A DNA stretch of 64,000 bases from Clostridium sp. AWRP. Its GTDB lineage: Bacteria; Bacillota; Clostridia; Clostridiales; Clostridiaceae. The notes under the pieces were generated by a model. It saw nothing but the letters and a program-made list of their open reading frames with translations. It was not told the origin of the DNA and searched no databases. How positions within the stretch are numbered: position 1 is the first letter of the stretch; each line of letters opens with the position of its first letter. The DNA lies in NCBI RefSeq assembly GCF_004006395.2, contig NZ_CP029758.2:1178001-1242000 (forward strand), written 5' to 3'. Shown here piece by piece: positions 40,344 through 49,976 of the stretch. The position numbers and the translations under genes were made by a program.

Positions 40344-41540
40344 ATGTATATTAAAACATTAACTGTGTCTGATATTAACAATTATATAAAAAAGACTTTA
40401 GATAATGATTTTATACTTGCTAATTGTTCTATTAAAGGAGAAGTATCTAATTTGAAATTACATACAAGCGGACATATATATTTTTCCCTAAAAGATAAAT
40501 TTAGTAAGATAAACTGCATTATGTTTAGAGGAGACGCCGGTAATTTAAATTTTATACCTGAGGATGGTATGAAAGTAATAGTTAAAGGAAGGGTGTCTCT
40601 ATATGAAAAGGAAGGGTTATATCAGCTTTATTGTAATGAAATGAAACCAGATGGTATGGGAGAGTTGTATTTAGCCTTTGAAAAGTTGAAGGTAAAATTA
40701 GAACAAAAGGGATTGTTTGATGAATCACATAAAAGAAAAATACCTACTTATGCCAGAAAAATAGGTGTAATTACTTCTTCTACAGGAGCTGCGGTTAAGG
40801 ACATAATAAATGTAACTAAAAGAAGAAACAAAAAGGTAGAACTTTTGATTTATCCATCATTAGTTCAGGGGGCAAATGCTAGCAGCGATGTGATAAAAGG
40901 AATTGAAACGTTAAATTCTATAGAAGATGTAGAACTTATAATTATAGCAAGAGGAGGAGGGTCCATAGAAGAACTTTGGTGTTTTAATGATGAAAAATTA
41001 GCAGAGGCAATTTATAACTCAAAGAAGCCCATAATAACAGGAGTTGGACATGAGATTGACTATACTATAGTGGATTTTGTATCTGACAGAAGAGCACCCA
41101 CACCTTCTGCGGCAGCAGAGATTGCAGTTTTTAACCTGGAAGAAACCTTACAAAAACTTAATAATTATAAAAATAGACTTTACACTGGTGCTAAGGATAA
41201 AATAAAAGATGAAAAGAATAGACTTAATTTTTTGAAAAAGACTTTAGTTTTAAACAGTCCTCTTGTATACATAGCAAATCAGTACAATAATGTGGATAAA
41301 CTCAAAGAACTCTTAAATTTTAAACTAAATGTTAAAATCAATGAGAAAAAAGAGAAATTAGCAAAGATAAATGCACTGCTTTCTGCTCATAATCCATTAA
41401 ATATTTTAAATAGGGGATACTCTATAATAGAAGATGATGAAAATAATGTAATAAACTCCATTGAAGAACTCAATAAAAAAGATAAAATTAAAGTAACTAT
41501 GAAAGATGGAACTTCTAAATTTAAGCTAATTCATTATTAG
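40344..41540 (+). CDS. xseA: Exodeoxyribonuclease VII large subunit
   Basis: 398 residues: N-terminal OB-fold (NCSIKGEVSNLKLHTSGHIYFSLKD) and catalytic domain with GVITSSTGAAVKDIINV, LIIIARGGGSIEELWCFNDE and GVGHEIDYTIVDFVSDRRAPTPSAAAE, then coiled coil. With XseB it degrades single-stranded DNA. AGGGGTTAAATAATATG start. Confidence 0.97.
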   Translation: MYIKTLTVSDINNYIKKTLDNDFILANCSIKGEVSNLKLHTSGHIYFSLKDKFSKINCIMFRGDAGNLNFIPEDGMKVIVKGRVSLYEKEGLYQLYCNEMKPDGMGELYLAFEKLKVKLEQKGLFDESHKRKIPTYARKIGVITSSTGAAVKDIINVTKRRNKKVELLIYPSLVQGANASSDVIKGIETLNSIEDVELIIIARGGGSIEELWCFNDEKLAEAIYNSKKPIITGVGHEIDYTIVDFVSDRRAPTPSAAAEIAVFNLEETLQKLNNYKNRLYTGAKDKIKDEKNRLNFLKKTLVLNSPLVYIANQYNNVDKLKELLNFKLNVKINEKKEKLAKINALLSAHNPLNILNRGYSIIEDDENNVINSIEELNKKDKIKVTMKDGTSKFKLIHY

Positions 41541-41555
41541 AAAAGAGGTACTCGT

Positions 41556-41780
41556 ATGCCCAGGAAAACGGAAAGTTATGAAAGTATAATGGAAAAATTA
41601 GAAAGTATAGTAGATTCTATGGATAATAGAGAATTATCGTTACAAGACAGTATGAAGAGTTACGAAGAAGGAGTAAAATTGTGTAATAAATTATATAAGA
41701 TATTAAATGACGCAGAAGGAAAAATAAAAATTCTTACTGAAGAAGGAGAAGAAGATTTTAATATTAAACCTCGAGAATAA
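41556..41780 (+). CDS. xseB: Exodeoxyribonuclease VII small subunit
   Basis: 74 residues; helical hairpin with YESIMEKLESIVDSMDNREL and LQDSMKSYEEGVKLCNKLYKIL, the XseB signature. Starts 15 bases after xseA with AAAGAGG upstream. Confidence 0.95.
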   Translation: MPRKTESYESIMEKLESIVDSMDNRELSLQDSMKSYEEGVKLCNKLYKILNDAEGKIKILTEEGEEDFNIKPRE

Positions 41781-41825
41781 TATGCTGAATTAATAAGGCT
41801 ATTTACATAGAATGGAGAATGTATT

Positions 41826-42707
41826 ATGGAAATTAAAGGTGCAATTGAAACATTAAGAGAGGAATTGAACAAATACCTCCATGACTATATGGAGGAAAAA
41901 GGATCTTATAATAAAAGAGTATATGAAGCTATGCAGTATAGCTTAGATGCAGGAGGAAAGAGAATAAGACCTCTGCTATTTCTTTTGACCTATAAGCTTT
42001 ATAAAGCAGATTGCAGGGAGGTTATGGATATAGCAGCAGCTATAGAAATGATACACACTTATTCCTTAATTCATGATGATTTACCTGCTATGGACAACGA
42101 TGATTTAAGAAGGGGTAAACCTACAAATCATAAGGTATTTGGAGAAGCTATTGCTGTACTTGCGGGAGATGGACTTTTAAATGAAGCAATGAGTTTGATG
42201 TTTAGACACTGTATTGGGAAAAACGATAACGCTATAAGAGCTTGTAGTATTATCTCTGAAAGTGCGGGAGTTGATGGAATGGTTGGTGGCCAGACAGTGG
42301 ATATTTTAAGTGAAAACACTAAGATACCTATAGATCAGCTCTATTACATGCACAGTAAAAAAACAGGAGCACTCATAAAAGGATCTATAATATCTGCAGC
42401 AGTATATTCGGGAGCAAGTAAAGATGAAATAGATAAATTGAGCTATTATGGAGAAAAGTTAGGATTGGCATTTCAAATAAAGGATGATATATTGGATTTA
42501 ACAGGAGATACTGCTCTTTTAGGTAAAAAGGTAAAAAGTGATCTAAATAATAACAAAACTACATTTATAAGTACTTATGGAATAAATAAATGCAAAGAAA
42601 TGTGTAATTCAATTACAAGTGAATGCATAGGAGTACTGAATGGGATAAGTGGAGATACTTCTTATCTAAAAGATTTAACATCATTTTTATTAAATAGAGA
42701 AAAGTGA
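41826..42707 (+). CDS. ispA: Geranyl/farnesyl diphosphate synthase
   Basis: 293 residues; trans-prenyltransferase with both Asp-rich motifs: DDLPAMDNDDLRRG (first) and FQIKDDILDLTGD (second), plus GGKRIRP near residue 40. Builds C10-C15 prenyl diphosphates; next to dxs, so the isoprenoid steps are co-expressed. Confidence 0.96.
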   Translation: MEIKGAIETLREELNKYLHDYMEEKGSYNKRVYEAMQYSLDAGGKRIRPLLFLLTYKLYKADCREVMDIAAAIEMIHTYSLIHDDLPAMDNDDLRRGKPTNHKVFGEAIAVLAGDGLLNEAMSLMFRHCIGKNDNAIRACSIISESAGVDGMVGGQTVDILSENTKIPIDQLYYMHSKKTGALIKGSIISAAVYSGASKDEIDKLSYYGEKLGLAFQIKDDILDLTGDTALLGKKVKSDLNNNKTTFISTYGINKCKEMCNSITSECIGVLNGISGDTSYLKDLTSFLLNREK

Positions 42708-42761
42708 AGTTTAAGCTATGCTAAAAATTTTAAAACTACTTTGTTAAAAGGATAGATAAGG

Positions 42762-44636
42762 ATGAGTAATTTATTAGATAATTATAAAGATATAAATGAC
42801 GTAAAGAAGATGTCTTTAAATGAGAAAAAAAAGTTAGCTAGAGAAATTAGAAAATTTTTAATAGATAAAGTATCCAAGACAGGAGGTCATTTGGCGTCTA
42901 ACTTGGGGATTGTGGAGCTCACTTTGAGTTTATTTAGTGTATTTGATCTAAATTATGATAAACTTATATGGGATGTGGGACATCAGGCTTATGTGCATAA
43001 GATTCTTACGGGAAGAAAGGATAAATTTGATACTTTAAGACAATTTGGAGGATTAAGTGGATTTCCTAAAAGGTGCGAAAGTATATATGATTTTTTCGAA
43101 ACAGGTCACAGTAGTACTTCAATATCTGCAGCACTGGGAATGGCTAGGGCTAGAGATTTAAAGCATGAGAAATATAATGTGGTTGCAGTTATAGGAGATG
43201 GAGCACTTACTGGAGGCATGGCACTAGAGGCCCTAAATGATGTAGGTTATAGAAAAACAAAGCTTATAATAATATTAAATGATAATCAAATGTCCATAGG
43301 AAAAAATGTAGGTGGAGTATCTAAATATTTGAATAGACTTAGAGTGGACCCTAAGTACAATAAATTTAAGGCGGATGTAGAAGCTAAATTAAAAAAGATA
43401 CCGAATATAGGAACAGGAATGGCAAAATACCTTGAAAAAGTAAAAAATGGAATAAAGCAAATGGTAGTGCCTGGAATGTTTTTTGAAGATATGGGAATTA
43501 AATATTTAGGACCAATAGATGGTCATAATATAAAAGAACTTACAGACGTACTTGCTTCTGCTAAAGACGTACAAGGTCCAGTTATTATACATATAATAAC
43601 TAAGAAAGGAAAAGGATATGAATTTGCAGAAAAGAATCCAGGTAAATTTCATGGAATAGGGCCTTTTAACTGTGCCAATGGTGAACTTGATGCCTGCTCC
43701 TCAAATACTTATTCCAAGGCATTTGGAAATGAAATAGTAAAACTAGCAGAAAAAGATGATAGAATAGTGGCTATAACTGCAGCAATGAGGGACGGAACAG
43801 GACTTAAAAGTTTTTCTCAAAAGTTCCCTGAAAGGTTTTTTGATGTGGGAATAGCAGAACAGCATGCCGTAACTCTGGCAGCTGGAATGGCACAGGCGAA
43901 TTTAAAACCTGTATTTGCAGTTTACTCTACTTTTCTTCAAAGAGCTTACGATCAACTTATTCATGATGTATGTATGCAAGAACTTCCAGTAGTTTTTGCT
44001 GTAGATAGAGCTGGAATTGTAGGAGAGGATGGAGAAACACATCAGGGAATATTTGATTTATCTTATTTGACGGAAATGCCACATATGACACTTATGTCTC
44101 CTAAATGTATAGATGAACTTCCATATATGTTAGAATGGGCATTAAACCAAAGTTTTCCCGTAGCTATAAGGTATCCAAGGGGAGGAGATAGTGTATGTCT
44201 TAATCCCGTAGAAAATTTTAAACTTGGAAAGTGGGACTGCATTTCAAATGAGGGCAGTGTAGCAATAATTGCTCAGGGGAAAATGGTACAAAATGCAGTG
44301 TTAGCAGGAAAAAAACTTAAAGAAAAAGGTATAGATGTGAGGATTATAAGCGCATGCTTTATTAAGCCGTTGGACAAGGAAATGTTAAACAGGTTAGTTG
44401 AAGAAAGGGTAACCATCGTTACTGTTGAAGACAATATAATAAGAGGCGGATTAGGATCATATATATTGGAATATGTAAATAAATTAAATAAAAAAGTAAA
44501 AATAGTAAACTTAGGGTTTGATGATAAATTTGTACAGCATGGAAAATCAGATATTTTGTATAAGCTGTATGGTCTGGATCCTAAAGGTATCGTAAATAGT
44601 GTACTTAAAGCAGCAGAGGCAAGTCATATATTTTAA
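42762..44636 (+). CDS. dxs: 1-deoxy-D-xylulose-5-phosphate synthase
   Basis: 624 residues, full length. TPP-binding VIGDGALTGGMALEALN...NDNQMSI, transketolase pyrimidine domain (DVGIAEQHAVTLAAGMA, AVDRAGIVGEDGETHQG) and C-terminal domain are all present. First enzyme of the MEP isoprenoid pathway: pyruvate plus glyceraldehyde-3-phosphate to DXP. Confidence 0.97.
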   Translation: MSNLLDNYKDINDVKKMSLNEKKKLAREIRKFLIDKVSKTGGHLASNLGIVELTLSLFSVFDLNYDKLIWDVGHQAYVHKILTGRKDKFDTLRQFGGLSGFPKRCESIYDFFETGHSSTSISAALGMARARDLKHEKYNVVAVIGDGALTGGMALEALNDVGYRKTKLIIILNDNQMSIGKNVGGVSKYLNRLRVDPKYNKFKADVEAKLKKIPNIGTGMAKYLEKVKNGIKQMVVPGMFFEDMGIKYLGPIDGHNIKELTDVLASAKDVQGPVIIHIITKKGKGYEFAEKNPGKFHGIGPFNCANGELDACSSNTYSKAFGNEIVKLAEKDDRIVAITAAMRDGTGLKSFSQKFPERFFDVGIAEQHAVTLAAGMAQANLKPVFAVYSTFLQRAYDQLIHDVCMQELPVVFAVDRAGIVGEDGETHQGIFDLSYLTEMPHMTLMSPKCIDELPYMLEWALNQSFPVAIRYPRGGDSVCLNPVENFKLGKWDCISNEGSVAIIAQGKMVQNAVLAGKKLKEKGIDVRIISACFIKPLDKEMLNRLVEERVTIVTVEDNIIRGGLGSYILEYVNKLNKKVKIVNLGFDDKFVQHGKSDILYKLYGLDPKGIVNSVLKAAEASHIF

Positions 44637-44653
44637 TAGTGAGGTAGTTTATT

Positions 44654-45478
44654 ATGTCAGAACCAAAAGAAAGATTGGACGTACTTTTAGTGGAGAAAGG
44701 CATTTTTCAATCTAGAGAGAGAGCTAAAGCCAGTATTATGGCTGGAGAAATATTTATTAATGGACAGAGAATAGATAAATGTGGACAGAAGATAAAAAAA
44801 AGTTCCGATATAGAATTTAGAGGAGAAAAACTTCCTTTTGTAAGCAGGGGAGGATTGAAATTACAAAAAGCTGTAAAAGAATTTAATATTAACTTAAAGG
44901 ATAAAGTATGCATGGATATAGGTGCATCTACAGGTGGGTTTACAGATTGTATGCTTCAAAATGGAGCTAAAAAGGTATTTTCAATAGATGTGGGATATGG
45001 GCAGTTTGCGTGGAAACTCAGGATAGACGATAGAGTGGTTTGTATGGAAAGAACAAATATAAGGTATGTAACGCCTGAGGATATAGGTGAATATGCAGAT
45101 TTTGCAAGTATAGATGTTTCCTTTATATCTCTAAAAAAAGTTGTACCTGTAGTTAGTAACTTGCTGAAAGAAAATGGCAGTATAATGGCACTTATAAAGC
45201 CGCAGTTTGAAGCAGGAAGAGAAAGAGTAGGAAAAAAAGGTGTAGTAAGGGAAAAATCTACTCATATAGATGTGATAAATGAAATTATAACTTTTTTGAG
45301 AGAAAATAATTTAAAAATAATTTCATTGAGTTATTCTCCTGTAAAAGGTCCGGAAGGAAATATAGAGTATTTAGTATATTTTACTAAGAAAAGTGATTTT
45401 AAGGAGTCGTTCATAGATGAAGATATAATAAGCATAGTAAACTCATCTCATTGTGAACTAAATGGGGAGGAACTATGA
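44654..45478 (+). CDS. tlyA: TlyA family rRNA (cytidine-2'-O)-methyltransferase
   Basis: 274 residues: N-terminal S4 RNA-binding domain (RLDVLLVEKGIFQSRERAKASI) and FtsJ-like Rossmann methyltransferase (MDIGASTGGFTDCMLQNGAK). It has been called hemolysin A; rRNA methylation is the supported role in the family. Overlaps nadK by 4 bases. Confidence 0.93.
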   Translation: MSEPKERLDVLLVEKGIFQSRERAKASIMAGEIFINGQRIDKCGQKIKKSSDIEFRGEKLPFVSRGGLKLQKAVKEFNINLKDKVCMDIGASTGGFTDCMLQNGAKKVFSIDVGYGQFAWKLRIDDRVVCMERTNIRYVTPEDIGEYADFASIDVSFISLKKVVPVVSNLLKENGSIMALIKPQFEAGRERVGKKGVVREKSTHIDVINEIITFLRENNLKIISLSYSPVKGPEGNIEYLVYFTKKSDFKESFIDEDIISIVNSSHCELNGEEL

Positions 45479-46332
45479 AAAATATAGGAATTAACGTTAA
45501 TACAACAAAAGATCCAGATAAAAAAATGTTAAAGTTCATAAAAAAAACAATACATAATATAGACAAAAATGTAAAAGTAAAAGTATATGAAAACTGTGAT
45601 GGATTAGATAAGTATGAAAGCAGTAAGTTAGATGTAATTATAGTATTAGGAGGGGATGGTACTATATTAAATACGTCAAAACATATACTTGATTCGAATA
45701 CACCTATACTGGGAGTAAACATAGGGCATTTAGGTTTCTTGGCACAGGTGGAGGTAAACAGTATAGAGAATGCACTCAAAAAATTATTTAGGGGAGATTA
45801 TGTAATTGAAGAGAGAAATATGATTCAATGCATCTATGATGATGGAAATGGACCAAGGACATATGATGGATTAAATGATGTAGTATTATACAAGGGAATT
45901 AAGTCAAGAATACAGAGATATAATGTTTATATAAATGATAACTTTTACAATACATTTAGTGGTGATGGTATTATTGTATCTACGTCTACAGGATCTACAG
46001 GATATAATCTTTCTGCAGGGGGACCTATAATATATCCATCTTTAGATATATTATGCCTTACTCCTATGTATTCGCAGTTTTTAACATCTAGAACCATTGT
46101 ACTGGACAATAAATGCTGTATAACTATAGAAGTTAGAAAAAATTTTAAAAATATATTTTTATCAATAGATGGTCAGGAATGGATTGAAGTAAATGGGTTA
46201 AATACTATAGAGGTAAGAAGATCTAAAAATAAAAGAAAATTTATAAAATTTGATGATAATAATTATTTTGACACATTAAAAGATAAAATTAATTTTAAGG
46301 CAAAAGAAGGTGAAGTATATGAAGGTAACTAG
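45475..46332 (+). CDS. nadK: NAD kinase
   Basis: 285 residues; VLGGDGTILNTS (catalytic GGDG) and STSTGSTGYNLSAGGPI (conserved domain) are clear. Makes NADP from NAD. ATG overlaps the tlyA stop (ATGA); GGGGAGGA upstream. Confidence 0.97.
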   Translation: MKNIGINVNTTKDPDKKMLKFIKKTIHNIDKNVKVKVYENCDGLDKYESSKLDVIIVLGGDGTILNTSKHILDSNTPILGVNIGHLGFLAQVEVNSIENALKKLFRGDYVIEERNMIQCIYDDGNGPRTYDGLNDVVLYKGIKSRIQRYNVYINDNFYNTFSGDGIIVSTSTGSTGYNLSAGGPIIYPSLDILCLTPMYSQFLTSRTIVLDNKCCITIEVRKNFKNIFLSIDGQEWIEVNGLNTIEVRRSKNKRKFIKFDDNNYFDTLKDKINFKAKEGEVYEGN

Positions 46333-46771
46333 ACATGCTAAAATACTTGAAATTATAAATTCAGATGATATTGAAACTCAGGAAGAATTAGCGGATAGAC
46401 TAAAAAAAAGCGGTATGAATGTAACACAAGCCACGGTTTCAAGGGATATAAAAGAATTAAAACTTATAAAAGTATTATCTGATAGTGGAAAATATAAATA
46501 TGCAACTATTTCACATACCAAAAATTTCTTATCCAATAAGCTTGTAAATATATTTTCTCAAACTGTAACGAGTGTTGAAAATATAGAAAATTTTATAATA
46601 GTAAAAACAATTTCAGGGTCTGCTTCTGCGGCAGCTGAAGCCATAGATTCTTTGAGTTTTGTTGGGATAGCTGGAAGTATAGCTGGTGATAACACTATAT
46701 TTGTAATGACTAGAGATGGAGAAAGTGCTCACATAATAACTCAAAAAATGAAAAAAATGATTTCTCAGTAG
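46319..46771 (+). CDS. argR: Arginine repressor / sporulation-linked ArgR (AhrC)
   Basis: 150 residues from ATG 46319, 8 nt after AGAAGG; GTG 46310 overlaps that site. Winged HTH (TQEELADRLKKSGMNVTQATVSRDIKELKL) and C-terminal hexamerisation/arginine-binding domain (SGSASAAAEAIDSL, GSIAGDNTIFVM). Overlaps the end of nadK by 14 bases. Confidence 0.96.
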   Translation: MKVTRHAKILEIINSDDIETQEELADRLKKSGMNVTQATVSRDIKELKLIKVLSDSGKYKYATISHTKNFLSNKLVNIFSQTVTSVENIENFIIVKTISGSASAAAEAIDSLSFVGIAGSIAGDNTIFVMTRDGESAHIITQKMKKMISQ

Positions 46772-46782
46772 GGGGCTATTTT

Positions 46783-48480
46783 ATGCTGCTTCAATTGAAT
46801 ATAAAAAATTTTGCACTTATAGAAAAGTTGACAATATCCTTTGAATCAGGTTTTAATGTATTTTCTGGTGAAACTGGAGCAGGTAAATCTATATTAATTG
46901 ATGCAATAAACTATGTACTTGGAGGGAAATTTAATAAGAATTTAATAAGAACAGGAGAAAATAAAACTTTTGTAGAAGCAGTTTTTACTATAGAAAATCC
47001 AAAAACTTTTGAAATTTTAGAAGAAAAAGATATAAAATCAGAAGAAGATCTAGTAATAATAAGCAGAGAATCCTTTCAATCAGGAAGAACTGTAGCAAAG
47101 ATAAATGGTAAATCTATTCTATTGTCTGATTTAAGAGATATAAGTAGTACACTACTTGATATACACGGCCAACATGATAATCAGAATTTACTTTCAGAAC
47201 AAAAACACATAGATTATTTGGACTATTATGGTGAAAATTTTATTTCTGAGACAATGGAAGAATATAAAAAAAGTTATCAGAATTTAAATAATATAAAAGA
47301 TAAAATATATGAACTTTCGGGTAAAAGTGAAGATAGAGAAAAATTAGTAGATTTTTTAAAGTATCAGATAGATGAAATAAATTCAGCAGATTTAAAAGAA
47401 ACGGAAGAAAAAGAACTGGATAAAAAATTTAATGTTTTATCTAATGCTGAAAAAATAAACAATGTAATAAACAAATGCTATATAGCTCTTTATAGTGGAG
47501 AAGGAGAAAAAAATTCCATATATGATAATTTTGGAATAGTTTTAAAACAGTTGAATTCCATAAAAGATATTATGCCTCAAATAGGAGATATGTGCATTTC
47601 ACTTGAAAATATATATTATGCCGTAGAAGATAATATAGATGAAATAAGAAGTATGAAAGATAGTGTTTATTGTGATAAAGACCAATTGGAATATATAAAT
47701 AACAGAATATATCAGATAAATGGTTTAAAAAAAAAATATGGTAATACTATAAAGGACATATTAGATTATAGAGATAAGATAAAAACTCAATATGAGGAAA
47801 TGAAAAATGTCTCTGATATAATAAAAAATTTAAATTTGGAAAAAATAAAGGTAGAAAGTTTACTTAAAGTTGAAGGTAAAAAACTTCATGAAATTCGATG
47901 TAAAACAGCTCATATTTTAGAAAAAAGTATAAAGAAAGAATTAAATTTCATAGGACTTGAACACAGTATATTTAAAATAGAAGTCAATTTTGAAGATAAA
48001 TTTAATTCAAAAGGAATGGATAAAGTAAAGTTTTGTATATCTACTAATCCAGGTGAACCTCTAAAACCTTTGGAAAATGTAGTTTCAGGAGGAGAACTAT
48101 CAAGGATAATGTTAGCGTTAAAAACTGTATTTGTAGATAAAGATCATATTCCGTCTGTTATATTTGATGAAATAGATACAGGAATAAGTGGAAGAATAGC
48201 ACAGAGTGTAGCGGAAAAAATGTATGCTATATCTAAAAAGCATCAGGTTTTTTGTGTTACACACCTACCTCAAATAGCATGTATGTCTGATACCCATTAT
48301 TGGGTTTCAAAAAATATTAGTAACAATAAAACCTATACGAAAGTTAAAAAGATGAAAAAAATAGAAAAAGAATGTGAAATAGCTAGAATGATAGGAGGAG
48401 AAAAAGTTACAAAACTTACTTTAGAACATGCGAAAGAACTTGTTAGAATGGCAGATTCTAACAAGTGTAAAATTAAATAG
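46783..48480 (+). CDS. recN: DNA repair protein RecN
   Basis: 565 residues, SMC-like: Walker A GETGAGKSILIDAINYV, long coiled coils, signature VVSGGELSRIMLALK and Walker B SVIFDEIDTGISG, then QVFCVTHLPQIA. Acts at double-strand breaks. Last gene of the nusB-to-recN group; AGGGGG upstream. Confidence 0.97.
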   Translation: MLLQLNIKNFALIEKLTISFESGFNVFSGETGAGKSILIDAINYVLGGKFNKNLIRTGENKTFVEAVFTIENPKTFEILEEKDIKSEEDLVIISRESFQSGRTVAKINGKSILLSDLRDISSTLLDIHGQHDNQNLLSEQKHIDYLDYYGENFISETMEEYKKSYQNLNNIKDKIYELSGKSEDREKLVDFLKYQIDEINSADLKETEEKELDKKFNVLSNAEKINNVINKCYIALYSGEGEKNSIYDNFGIVLKQLNSIKDIMPQIGDMCISLENIYYAVEDNIDEIRSMKDSVYCDKDQLEYINNRIYQINGLKKKYGNTIKDILDYRDKIKTQYEEMKNVSDIIKNLNLEKIKVESLLKVEGKKLHEIRCKTAHILEKSIKKELNFIGLEHSIFKIEVNFEDKFNSKGMDKVKFCISTNPGEPLKPLENVVSGGELSRIMLALKTVFVDKDHIPSVIFDEIDTGISGRIAQSVAEKMYAISKKHQVFCVTHLPQIACMSDTHYWVSKNISNNKTYTKVKKMKKIEKECEIARMIGGEKVTKLTLEHAKELVRMADSNKCKIK

Positions 48481-48532
48481 TAGAAACTAAATAAGTTATC
48501 TCCAAAAGCAAGGAGGTGACTTTTAACTTTTT

Positions 48533-48563
48533 GAATAAAATTTATATTTTTGAAGAATACATT
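48533..48563 (+). promoter_or_regulatory. Candidate sigma-F/sigma-G promoter of spoIVB
   Basis: GAATA (48533-48537) fits the GHATR -35 box and GAATACATT (48555-48563) fits 8 of 9 of the GGNNANANT -10, with 17 bases between. spoIVB is forespore-expressed in Bacillus, which makes this plausible. Confidence 0.4.
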
Positions 48564-48652
48564 AACTTTAAATGCATCTATATGATAGCATAATAAGATA
48601 TTTAAAAGGGCAACTTAAATGTAGAAAACAGTGTAACACAGGAGGTAAAAGC

Positions 48653-49759
48653 ATGGGTAAAAAAATTAAAAACAGATTATGCTGGCTGTTAATTCCTATC
48701 CTGTTTATGATGTTAGCTGCCTATTATGAATTGTATGATGATGGAAGAGGATCCAATTTAGTTCAAGTTTCTCACGCTAAATCAGCATTTAATACAGCTG
48801 AAGCCAGTAATGTTAATGTATACTTAGGCGGAGAACCTATTGGAGTAAAACTAAATACTAAAGGAGTATTGGTAGTAGCTCTTTCAGATATAGAAACTTC
48901 AAAGGGAAAAGTTACAAGTCCTGCTGCACTGGCAGGAATACAAGTAGGAGATAATATAATTAAAATAAACGATGTTTATGTAAAAAATGCCGAACAAACT
49001 CAAGCTGAAATAAATAAAGCAAAGGAAAAAAATATAAAAATATTAGTAGAGAGAAATGGAAAAAATATAGAAAAGACAGTAAAGCCTGTAAGTGCATTAG
49101 AAGGTAATAGCTATAAGATAGGGCTTTGGATAAGAGATTCTACAGCAGGAATAGGTACTTTGACCTTTTATGATGAAAAAAGTGGTATGTTTGCAGCATT
49201 AGGTCATCCTATAACTGATATAGATACAGGCACGAAGCTAAATATAAATTCAGGAGAAATAGTAAGTGCCTCTATTGTATCAATTAAGAAAGGTATTGAG
49301 GGAAATCCTGGCGAATTAAAAGGCATATTTGTAAATGAAGATGTTAAACTAGGAGATATAACAAGGAATACAGAATGTGGAGTTTTTGGAAAGGTAAATA
49401 CAAATTTTAAATGTAAGAATTCTAAAAGTATAAAAATATGCCTAAAAAAAGATATTAAAGAAGGTCCTGCTAAGATTTTTACAACTATATCTGGGGAAAA
49501 ACCAGAATATTATGATATACAAATAGAAAAACTATTATCACAAAATTCACCTGGACCTAAGAGCATGGTTATAAGAGTAACGGACCCTAGACTTTTAGCC
49601 AAAACTGGTGGAATAGTTCAGGGAATGAGCGGAAGTCCTATAATACAAAATAACAAATTAGTGGGGGCTGTTACTCATGTGCTTATAAATAAGCCTCAGG
49701 TAGGATATGGCATTTATATAGACTGGATGCTCAAAGATGCAAATATAATGTCAAAATAA
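48653..49759 (+). CDS. spoIVB: SpoIVB serine peptidase
   Basis: 368 residues from ATG 48653 with GGAGGT 6 nt upstream; the open frame extends back to 48572 without a ribosome-binding site. N-terminal membrane anchor (LCWLLIPILFMMLAAYYE), PDZ domain (SPAALAGIQVGDNIIKINDV) and SpoIVB S55 peptidase domain with catalytic GHPITD (His) and GMSGSPII (Ser). Signals from forespore to activate pro-sigma-K processing. Confidence 0.96.
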   Translation: MGKKIKNRLCWLLIPILFMMLAAYYELYDDGRGSNLVQVSHAKSAFNTAEASNVNVYLGGEPIGVKLNTKGVLVVALSDIETSKGKVTSPAALAGIQVGDNIIKINDVYVKNAEQTQAEINKAKEKNIKILVERNGKNIEKTVKPVSALEGNSYKIGLWIRDSTAGIGTLTFYDEKSGMFAALGHPITDIDTGTKLNINSGEIVSASIVSIKKGIEGNPGELKGIFVNEDVKLGDITRNTECGVFGKVNTNFKCKNSKSIKICLKKDIKEGPAKIFTTISGEKPEYYDIQIEKLLSQNSPGPKSMVIRVTDPRLLAKTGGIVQGMSGSPIIQNNKLVGAVTHVLINKPQVGYGIYIDWMLKDANIMSK

Positions 49760-49827
49760 AGAGTACAAAATGTTTTAAATAATTATAAAAAATATGGTAA
49801 AATAAGAATAGTATAGTATATGATACT

Positions 49828-49865
49828 AAAGATAGCATTTAATATGCTATCTTTTAATTTTTTTC
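49828..49865 (+). terminator. spoIVB terminator
   Basis: AAAGATAGCAT (49828-49838) and ATGCTATCTTT (49844-49854), perfect 11-bp stem, loop TTAAT, then TAATTTTTTTC. Confidence 0.88.
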
Positions 49866-49897
49866 GTAATAAAATTTTCAAGTAATTTATATAAAAA

Positions 49898-49926
49898 GAA
49901 GGAATTAAAATTCCTTTGTCGAATTT
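49898..49926 (+). promoter_or_regulatory. spo0A sigma-H promoter with overlapping 0A box
   Basis: GAAGGAATT (49898-49906) matches the sigma-H -35 RNAGGAWWW and GTCGAATTT (49918-49926) the -10 RNNGAATWW, 11 bases apart. TGTCGAA (49917-49923) is a perfect Spo0A box covering the -10, implying autoregulation. Confidence 0.75.
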
Positions 49927-49976
49927 ATTATTTGTTAAGATATGGCAATATAACTAAAAAGAGGGGAGTAAATAGT

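Noticed and set aside
48509..48594. Small gene after AGGAGGTGA at 48511
   Set aside because: Strong Shine-Dalgarno but only a 20-codon TTG frame at odd spacing; overlaps the spoIVB promoter region.
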